Below, one piece after another: positions 1 to 5,025 of a stretch of DNA of 5,025 nt (positions within the stretch are counted from its first letter, which is position 1; every line of letters begins with the position of its first letter). A program made the translations under genes and the position numbers. Under the pieces are notes generated by a model that searched no databases, was not told where the DNA came from, and worked only from the letters and a program-made list of their open reading frames with translations. The stretch is from JAMCRM01 sp041685075 (GTDB lineage: Bacteria > Acidobacteriota > Terriglobia > Bryobacterales > Bryobacteraceae), in assembly GCA_041685075.1 (NCBI GenBank), contig JAWLGN010000355.1:1-5025 (forward strand), given 5' to 3'.

Positions 1-701
1 ATGACGCCGATGCGGCCGATCTCGGTCTGTTGCCCCGTGGCCACCACTACGGCCTTCGCGCGCCCGGAAGTGACGATGGTGCCGGAAAACAGCATGGAGG
101 CGCGATCGCCCAGCAGGGCTTCCTCATCCACCGGCCGCGGGGACTTCGGTACGGAGGCGGACTCGCCGGTGAGCGCGGCCTCCTGGACCTGCACGTTCAC
201 GGCTTCCAGTACGCGCGCGTCCGCCGGGACGCGATCGCCCGATTCGAGCACCACGACATCGCCCGGCACCAGTTCCGCGGCGTCGATCGAGCGCTTCTCG
301 CCTCCCCGCACGACCACCGCATGCGGCGAGAGCATCTCCCGGATGGACTCCATAGCCGCCTCGGCCTTGCCTTCCTGGATGAAGCCGATCAGGGCGTTGA
401 TCACCACAACCCCCAGGATCACCCCCGTGTCCACCCACTCCTGGAGGAAGGCGGTGAGCGAGGCCGCGGCCAGCAGGACGTAGATCAGGGCGTTGTGGAA
501 CTGGCGCAGGAAGCGGCGCAGGAGGGATTCTCTCTCCGGGCCCTGCAGCTCGTTGGGACCGTGGCGCTCGAGCCGCGCGGCGGCTTCGCGTGTCTCGAGC
601 CCTTGGACCGTGCTGCCGATTTTCTCCAGCACCTCGGAGGGTTCGATGGCGTGCCAGGCATCCGGCCGCGGCCGGGCGAGGGTGTCGGTCTGCTCATTCA
701 T
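1..701 (-). CDS. Cation-transporting P-type ATPase, N-terminal part (cut by window edge)
   Basis: This is the N-terminal 233 residues of a membrane pump that couples ATP hydrolysis to cation transport; the gene continues past position 1. Reading the minus strand from the ATG at 701-699 gives an uninterrupted frame. Residues about 15-82 look like the cation-ATPase N-terminal domain. Hydrophobic segments at about 70-86 (NALIYVLLAAASLTAF) and 92-108 (TGVILGVVVINALIGFI) are the expected M1 and M2 helices. Residues about 118-233 form the actuator domain, with PGDVVVLESGDRVPAD at 146-161 and the dephosphorylation loop TGES at 178-181. The phosphorylated-Asp motif DKTGT and the nucleotide-binding domain would lie outside the window. 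The IQEGKAEAAMESI stretch after M2 resembles bacterial P2-type (Ca/Mg or PMA1-like) pumps; the transported ion cannot be told from this part. No good Shine-Dalgarno precedes the ATG; an in-frame GTG at 725-723 is a weaker alternative start. It lies 62 bp downstream of the lysR-type gene on the same strand. Confidence 0.93.
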   Translation of the reverse strand, partial: MNEQTDTLARPRPDAWHAIEPSEVLEKIGSTVQGLETREAAARLERHGPNELQGPERESLLRRFLRQFHNALIYVLLAAASLTAFLQEWVDTGVILGVVVINALIGFIQEGKAEAAMESIREMLSPHAVVVRGGEKRSIDAAELVPGDVVVLESGDRVPADARVLEAVNVQVQEAALTGESASVPKSPRPVDEEALLGDRASMLFSGTIVTSGRAKAVVVATGQQTEIGRIGV

Positions 702-763
702 CTGCCGGCGCGGTCTGTGGTGCACGTTTTGGGCCGCGGCCGGAGCGTGATGCCCGGTACCGC

Positions 764-1651
764 TTATTCGCCGAGCAGCGCGAGGAAGGACTCCACCGCG
801 CGGCTGAACGGCCTGCGGCGCCGGTGTATGATTCCCACGGGACGCAGCAGCCCCGGCGCGTCGAGCGGCACCGCCACCAACCGGCCCTGTTCGATTTCGA
901 CCTGCATGGTGCGGGCGGGAAGAATGCTGATGCCGGAGCCTAACGCCACCGCTTCTTTCACCATCTGGATATTGTCGAAGTTCATGGCCAGGTGCACGGT
1001 GATGCCGCGCTCGCGGAAGAAGCGGTCCTGCACGCGCCGGATGGGAAGGTCTTCGTCGAAGCCGACGAAATTCTCCCCCTCGAGTTCCGCGGGGGTCAGC
1101 ACCGCGCGTCCGGCAAAGCGGTGGCCCGGCGGCAGCGCCACCGCCATCTCCTCTTCGCGCCAGGGGATGGCGGCCAGTTGGCGCCCCGGCTCGGGATAGC
1201 TGACGATCCCCAGGTCCGCCTCGCCCGCCAGCACGGCGCGGTAGACTCCGTCCGGCCGCCTGTACTCCACCAGGAGCTGCGCGCCGGGGTAGCGCGCGGC
1301 GAATTCGGCGCTCAGCCGCGACATCTCCGAAAGCCCCACCGAATAGATGGAGGCCACCCGCACGGTTCCTTCCACCTGCTCCTTTAAGCGTCCCAGTTCC
1401 ATGCGGAACTGTTCTTCCCGGCGCAGCACGTCGCGGGCGAACTCCAGGTAGAGCTTGCCCGCCGGAGTGAGGCTCAGGGGACGGGTGGAGCGGTCCACCA
1501 GGCGCGTGCCCAGGCGCGCCTCGGTCTCTCGCAGCCGCTGGCTTGCGGCGGATTGGCTGATGCCACAATGCGCGGCAGCTCGCGTGAGGCTGCGGGTTTG
1601 CGCTATGTCCTTGAAAAGCTGGAGTTCAGTCAGGCTCACCGGCTGCAGCAT
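764..1651 (-). CDS. LysR-type transcriptional regulator, divergent from gltB
   Basis: This is a complete 295-residue LysR-family DNA-binding regulator, a normal length for the family. The N-terminal winged helix-turn-helix spans residues about 7-65. Its helix-turn-helix core is at about 22-41 (LTRAAAHCGISQSAASQRLR), followed by the family hallmark LTPAGKLYLEFA at 61-72. A linker helix (about 73-93) leads into the effector-binding domain from about residue 95, with ADLGIVSYP at 145-153 and LGSGISILP at 237-245. The ATG at 1651-1649 puts the first helix at the usual distance; a GTG at codon 5 is possible. No Shine-Dalgarno is visible before the ATG. The gene is divergent from gltB with 102 bp between starts. 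This matches the layout of Bacillus subtilis gltC-gltAB, so control of gltB is a reasonable inference, but the sequence is not obviously GltC and the effector is unknown. No gene symbol is given because the orthologue is not recognised. Confidence 0.95.
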   Translation of the reverse strand: MLQPVSLTELQLFKDIAQTRSLTRAAAHCGISQSAASQRLRETEARLGTRLVDRSTRPLSLTPAGKLYLEFARDVLRREEQFRMELGRLKEQVEGTVRVASIYSVGLSEMSRLSAEFAARYPGAQLLVEYRRPDGVYRAVLAGEADLGIVSYPEPGRQLAAIPWREEEMAVALPPGHRFAGRAVLTPAELEGENFVGFDEDLPIRRVQDRFFRERGITVHLAMNFDNIQMVKEAVALGSGISILPARTMQVEIEQGRLVAVPLDAPGLLRPVGIIHRRRRPFSRAVESFLALLGE

Positions 1652-1674
1652 ATCATAAGCAGTTCTTATTATAT
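1650..1674. promoter_or_regulatory. Probable LysR-family operator (palindrome with T-N11-A core)
   Basis: Arms ATATCATAAG (1650-1659) and CTTATTATAT (1665-1674) are inverted repeats, matching at nine of ten positions around the 5-nt spacer CAGTT. The inner part, T at 1656 and A at 1668 with 11 bases between, fits the T-N11-A dyad typical of LysR-type binding sites. It covers the -10 and first start-codon bases of the lysR-type gene, which suits autorepression. Its centre at 1662 is about 67 bp upstream of the predicted gltB start, the usual LTTR recognition-site distance for activation. That the divergent regulator is the protein that binds it is inferred. Confidence 0.65.
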
Positions 1675-1699
1675 AGATGAAGTAAATTTTTGTTGTCTA
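1668..1699 (-). promoter_or_regulatory. Candidate promoter for the lysR-type gene
   Basis: Reading the minus strand, TAGACA at 1699-1694 matches five of six -35 bases. It is followed after 18 bp by TATATA at 1675-1670 (five of six -10 bases). A perfect TATAAT overlaps this at 1673-1668, but with a 20-bp spacing. Transcription would start near 1661-1663, leaving a leader of only about 10-12 nt before the ATG at 1651. The -35 overlaps the gltB -35 on the other strand. Exact hexamer assignment is uncertain. Confidence 0.5.
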
Positions 1700-1722
1700 A
1701 TACTATCCGGTGCTGCTATAGT
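1693..1722 (+). promoter_or_regulatory. Candidate sigma70-type promoter for gltB
   Basis: A TATAGT hexamer at 1717-1722 differs from the consensus -10 by one base. It is preceded at an 18-bp spacing by TTGTCT at 1693-1698, which matches four of six -35 positions. Transcription would start near 1729, giving a leader of about 25 nt before the gltB ATG. The weak -35 fits a promoter that needs an activator, as LTTR-controlled promoters often do. This is inferred from sequence only. Confidence 0.55.
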
Positions 1723-1723
1723 A
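1701..1723. repeat. Short inverted repeat spanning the gltB -10 region
   Basis: TACTAT at 1701-1706 and ATAGTA at 1718-1723 are perfect 6-bp inverted repeats separated by 11 bp. The right arm lies within the gltB -10 hexamer. It could be a second regulator contact or an operator for another protein, but arms this short can arise by chance in an AT-rich stretch. Confidence 0.3.
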
Positions 1724-1741
1724 GACCCACACCCCCCCTCT

Positions 1742-1748
1742 GGGAAGG
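1742..1748 (+). promoter_or_regulatory. Ribosome binding site of gltB
   Basis: GGGAAGG lies five bases before the ATG at 1754, a purine-rich Shine-Dalgarno-like match at suitable spacing. It supports this start. The C7 run at 1732-1738 just upstream could pair with the GGG at 1742-1744 across a 3-nt loop and partly mask the site, but the stem is only three base pairs in its simplest form. Confidence 0.65.
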
Positions 1749-1753
1749 TACCG

Positions 1754-4700
1754 ATGTCCGATCCTGACGGTAGTAGTTGCACCAGTCTTCCACCGGCGCA
1801 GGGACTTTACGATCCCCGCCATGAGCACGATGCCTGCGGCATCGGCTTTGTCGCCAGCATCGCCGGCCACAAGTCGCACGACGTCATCCTGAAAGGCATT
1901 CAGGTGCTGGTAAACCTGACGCACCGCGGCGCTTGCGGATGCGACCCGGATACCGGCGACGGCGCCGGTATCCTGATCCAGATCCCGCATGCCTTTTTCG
2001 CGCGGGAATGCGCGCGCCTGGGTTTCACCCTGCCGCCGGAAGGCGAGTACGGCGTGGGGATGGTCTTTCTGCCGGTGGAGCGCCACCAGCGGCTGAGTTC
2101 GGAGGGCATCCTGGAGCACATCGTGCGGGAGGAAGGCCTCACCGTTCTGGGCTGGCGCGACACCCCCATCGACGGTTCGGCCATCGGGCGGGTGGCCCGC
2201 GCCTCCCAGCCTTACATCCAGCAGATCTTCATCGGGCGCACGCACGGCATGGACCGCGAGACCCTGGAGCGCAAGCTCTACGTCGTGCGCAAGCGTGCCG
2301 AAGCCGAGGTGGCTGCCTCGGACATGCCCAACCGGGCGGATTTCTACATCCCCTCGCTTTCCACCCGCACCATCGTCTACAAGGGCCTGCTGCTGGCGCC
2401 GCAGATCGCGCGATTTTACAAGGAGCTGTCCGACCCTGAAGTGGTGAGCGCGCTCTGCCTGGTACACCAGCGCTTCTCGACCAACACGTTCCCTACCTGG
2501 CAGCTCGCGCACCCGTTCCGCTACGTGGCGCACAACGGCGAGATCAACACCCTGCGGGGGAACATCAACTGGATGCACGCGCGGCAGTCCGTGCTGCGCT
2601 CGGAACTGTTCGGGGAGGACATTCGCAAGCTTTTCCCCATCATCAGCCCGGGGGGCAGCGATTCGGCGGCTTTCGATAATGCGCTGGAACTGCTGGTGCA
2701 GGCGGGCCGCGAACTGCCGCACGCCATGGCCATGCTGATACCGGAGGCCTGGGCGTCGAATCCGCATATGCACCCGGATAAGCGCGCCTTCTACGAGTAT
2801 CACGCTTCCCTGATGGAGCCGTGGGACGGTCCGGCGGCCATCGCCTTCACCGACGGGCGGATCATAGGCGCCACGCTGGACCGCAACGGGCTGCGCCCGG
2901 CGCGCTACCTGGTGACGCGCGAGGGCCTGGTGATTCTGGCCTCGGAAACCGGCGTGCTGCCGGTGAAGCCGGAGGATGTGAAGCTGAAAGGCCGGTTGCA
3001 GCCGGGCAAGATGTTCCTGGTGGACACCGAAGAGGGGCGCATTGTTGCCGACACGGAAATCAAGCAGCGGCTCTACAGTCGCCGGCCCTATGCCCGGTGG
3101 CTGGCGGAAAACCAGATTCTGCTCGAAGACCTGCCCGCGCCGCCGCGCCAGTACGGCACAGACTTCGAAACCCTGGTCTGCCGGCAGCGCGCCTTCGGCT
3201 ACACCGACGAGGATTTGAAGTTCATCCTCGGCCCCATGGCCGAGAAGGGCGCAGAGCCGGTCGGCTCGATGGGAACCGATACGCCGCTGGCCTGCCTCTC
3301 CGATCGCCCGCAGTTGCTGTTCCACTACTTCCGGCAGTTGTTTGCACAGGTGACCAACCCGCCCATCGATCCCATCCGGGAAGAGATGGTCATGTCGCTC
3401 ATCAGCTACATCGGGACCGAGCGCAACATTCTGGAGGAGACGCCGCAGCACTGCCACACCCTGAAGCTGCCGCACCCCATCCTGACCAACGCGGACCTGG
3501 AGAAACTGCGGCGCGTTTCGCAGGGCGACTTTCTGGCCACCACCCTCACCACCTTCTTCCAGGCCGAAGACGGGGAGCGCGGGCTGGTGCGCGCGCTTGA
3601 AGGGCTGTGCCGCCGCGCGTCGCTCGCCATCCGCAACGGCTACACCCTGCTGATCCTCTCCGACCGCGGGCTGGACCGCGAGTACGCCCCCATACCCAGC
3701 CTGCTGGCTCTGGCGGCCGTGCACAACCACCTGGTGCGAGAGGAGACCCGCACGCAGGTGGCCCTGGTGGTGGAGTCCGGTGAGCCGCGCGAGGTGATGC
3801 ACTTCGCGTTGCTGATCGGCTACGGCGCCAGCGCCGTGAATCCCTACCTGGCGATCGAAACCATCGAGGAGATGGCGCGGCGCGGCGAGCTGGCCGGCGG
3901 CATCACCTTTGAAAAGGCGCTCGCCAACTACATCAAGGCCGTCAACAAGGGCCTGCTGAAGACCTTCTCCAAGATGGGGATCTCCACCTTGCAGAGCTAC
4001 CGCGGCGCGCAGGTCTTCGAGGCCATCGGGTTGAATCGCGAACTGGTGGAGAAGTACTTCACCGGGACGGCTTCGCGCATCGAAGGGATCGGGCTGGACG
4101 TGGTGGCGCGCGAAGCCGTGATGAAGCTCGAACGCGCCTTTGATACGCACCTGGATAACGACACCGAGCTGCCCGTGGGCGGCAACTATCACTACCGCGC
4201 GCGCGGCGAGTATCACCTGTTGAACCCGGAGACGGTCAGCCGGCTGCAGCACGCCGTGCGCGGCGGCAGCTTCGAGACGTTCGAGGAGTATGCCCGCGCG
4301 GTGAACGATCAGAGCCGCCGGCTGGCGACGCTGCGGGGCCTGATGGAGTTGAAGCCCGCCGCCGAGCCGCTGCCCATCGAGGAGGTGGAGCCGGCCGCCG
4401 AGATCGTCAAGCGCTTCGCCACCGGCGCCATGTCGTTCGGTTCCATCAGCAAGGAGGCGCACGAGACCCTGGCCATCGCGATGAACCGCATCGGCGCGCG
4501 TTCGAATACCGGGGAGGGCGGGGAAGACGAGGAGCGCTTCCGCCCCGGACTCAACGGGGAGAGCCGCCGCAGCGCCATCAAGCAGGTGGCTTCCGGGCGC
4601 TTCGGCGTGACCACGCACTACCTGGTGAACGCCGACGAGTTGCAGATCAAAATGGCCCAGGGCGCCAAGCCCGGCGAGGGAGGCCAGTTGCCGGGCCACA

Positions 4701-5025
4701 AAGTGGACGAGATCATCGCGCGCGTGCGCCACTCCATCCCGGGGGTGGGGCTGATCTCGCCGCCGCCGCACCACGACATCTACTCCATCGAGGACCTGGC
4801 GCAGCTCATCTACGATCTGAAAAACGTCAATCCGCAGGCGCGCATCTCGGTGAAGCTGGTGGCCGAGGTGGGGGTAGGGACGGTGGCCGCGGGGGTAGCC
4901 AAGGCGCACGCCGACGTGATCCTCATCTCCGGCGATTCGGGCGGCACCGGCGCCTCCCCGCTCAGCTCCATCAAGCACGCCGGCATCCCCTGGGAACTGG
5001 GGCTGGCCGAGACCCAGCAGGTGCT
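1754..5025 (+). CDS. gltB: Glutamate synthase large subunit, GltB (3' end cut by window edge)
   Basis: GltB releases ammonia from glutamine and channels it to 2-oxoglutarate to make glutamate in the cytoplasm, the GOGAT half of the GS-GOGAT ammonia assimilation cycle. The frame gives 1090 residues without a stop; the family is about 1500. Cys28, after a 27-residue leader, is the expected N-terminal nucleophile of the class II glutaminase domain once the propeptide is removed (HDACGIGF, 25-32). That domain also shows HQRFSTN at 238-244, HNGEINT at 260-266, GGSDS at 300-304 and DRNGLRPARY at 376-385. The central domain follows (QRAFGY 478-483, FRQLFAQVTNPPIDPIRE 526-543). The FMN-binding synthase domain contains MSFGSIS at 893-899, SNTGEGGED at 917-925, QGAKPGEGGQLPG at 969-981, SPPPHHDIYSIEDL at 1002-1015 and SGDSGGTGASP at 1059-1069. 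The 3Fe-4S cysteines and the beta-helix domain lie outside the window. The ATG at 1754 has a GGGAAGG ribosome site and no upstream in-frame ATG. The electron donor (NADPH through GltD, or ferredoxin) cannot be decided here. Confidence 0.98.
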   Translation, partial: MSDPDGSSCTSLPPAQGLYDPRHEHDACGIGFVASIAGHKSHDVILKGIQVLVNLTHRGACGCDPDTGDGAGILIQIPHAFFARECARLGFTLPPEGEYGVGMVFLPVERHQRLSSEGILEHIVREEGLTVLGWRDTPIDGSAIGRVARASQPYIQQIFIGRTHGMDRETLERKLYVVRKRAEAEVAASDMPNRADFYIPSLSTRTIVYKGLLLAPQIARFYKELSDPEVVSALCLVHQRFSTNTFPTWQLAHPFRYVAHNGEINTLRGNINWMHARQSVLRSELFGEDIRKLFPIISPGGSDSAAFDNALELLVQAGRELPHAMAMLIPEAWASNPHMHPDKRAFYEYHASLMEPWDGPAAIAFTDGRIIGATLDRNGLRPARYLVTREGLVILASETGVLPVKPEDVKLKGRLQPGKMFLVDTEEGRIVADTEIKQRLYSRRPYARWLAENQILLEDLPAPPRQYGTDFETLVCRQRAFGYTDEDLKFILGPMAEKGAEPVGSMGTDTPLACLSDRPQLLFHYFRQLFAQVTNPPIDPIREEMVMSLISYIGTERNILEETPQHCHTLKLPHPILTNADLEKLRRVSQGDFLATTLTTFFQAEDGERGLVRALEGLCRRASLAIRNGYTLLILSDRGLDREYAPIPSLLALAAVHNHLVREETRTQVALVVESGEPREVMHFALLIGYGASAVNPYLAIETIEEMARRGELAGGITFEKALANYIKAVNKGLLKTFSKMGISTLQSYRGAQVFEAIGLNRELVEKYFTGTASRIEGIGLDVVAREAVMKLERAFDTHLDNDTELPVGGNYHYRARGEYHLLNPETVSRLQHAVRGGSFETFEEYARAVNDQSRRLATLRGLMELKPAAEPLPIEEVEPAAEIVKRFATGAMSFGSISKEAHETLAIAMNRIGARSNTGEGGEDEERFRPGLNGESRRSAIKQVASGRFGVTTHYLVNADELQIKMAQGAKPGEGGQLPGHKVDEIIARVRHSIPGVGLISPPPHHDIYSIEDLAQLIYDLKNVNPQARISVKLVAEVGVGTVAAGVAKAHADVILISGDSGGTGASPLSSIKHAGIPWELGLAETQQV

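Noticed and set aside
172..174. Loss of the usual acidic residue before the TGES loop of the ATPase (VQEAALTGES instead of VDxSxLTGES)
   Set aside because: From memory, bacterial P2-type pumps vary at this position and the catalytic TGES loop itself is intact, so this is not evidence of an inactive pump. The numbers given are residues 172-174 of the protein, not bases.
485..697. A minus-strand ATG at 697 four bases downstream of the chosen ATPase start
   Set aside because: This frame gives a 70-residue Arg/Pro/Ser-rich product that stops. The ATG at 701 opens the frame with the P-type ATPase domain and runs to the window edge.
732..741. GGCCGCGGCC self-complementary sequence between the regulator and the ATPase, considered as a terminator
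   Set aside because: A perfect palindrome without a loop cannot form a usual hairpin, and no T-run follows on the minus strand. It is best read as a chance GC-rich word.
30..1199. A 389-codon plus-strand frame spanning the ATPase and regulator genes
   Set aside because: It runs antisense across two clearly recognised genes and their intergenic gap, and its product shows no family motif. It is a GC-rich shadow frame, as are the plus-strand frames at 1-483, 493-750, 590-943, 992-1387 and 1455-1658.
2821..3600. A 259-codon plus-strand frame inside gltB in another reading frame
   Set aside because: It lies wholly within the GltB coding frame, whose central-domain motifs are intact through this stretch. 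The alternative product is Ala/Arg/Gly/His-rich without a recognisable fold. The frame at 1933-2439 is rejected for the same reason.
1703..4978. A 1091-codon open frame on the minus strand, antisense to gltB
   Set aside because: Its codons align second base to second base with gltB codons, so its stops would need TTA, CTA or TCA codons in gltB. These are rare in a GC-rich gene, which explains the open frame. Its product is Arg/His/Gln/Gly-rich with no recognisable domain, while the plus strand is unmistakably GltB with conserved motifs throughout.

Overview
This GC-rich bacterial window carries three protein-coding genes around one short AT-rich divergent intergenic region. It holds no RNA gene, mobile element, CRISPR array or origin that I can support. 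The GC content and the style of the three proteins would suit an Acidobacteriota-like or similar GC-rich soil or sediment bacterium. That placement is a low-confidence impression from protein style, not from a marker gene.

Layout. Positions 1-701 (minus strand) are the first 233 codons of a P-type cation-transporting ATPase that runs off the left edge. After a 62-bp gap, positions 764-1651 (minus strand) encode a complete 295-residue LysR-type transcriptional regulator (LTTR). Positions 1652-1753 are the intergenic control region. Positions 1754-5025 (plus strand) encode the first 1090 residues of the large subunit of glutamate synthase (GltB), which runs off the right edge. Both edge genes are open at the window boundary, and much of the rest of the plus and minus frames is shadow. 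In particular, a 1091-codon open frame antisense to gltB is an artefact of codon usage.

How the parts fit. The regulator gene is transcribed away from gltB. The region between them has two face-to-face promoter candidates whose -35 hexamers overlap. It also has a 25-bp imperfect palindrome (1650-1674) containing the T-N11-A core typical of LysR-family boxes. The palindrome covers the regulator's own -10 and start codon and is centred about 67 bp upstream of the predicted gltB transcription start. This is the textbook LTTR geometry: repress self, activate the divergent neighbour. It resembles in layout the Bacillus subtilis gltC-gltAB pair, so the working hypothesis is that this LTTR controls glutamate synthase and so ammonia assimilation. 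The P-type ATPase lies downstream of the regulator on the same strand with no clear terminator between them, so it may be co-transcribed. Its link to nitrogen metabolism is unknown.

I see no wholly new system here. The regulatory region is the part most worth a second look.
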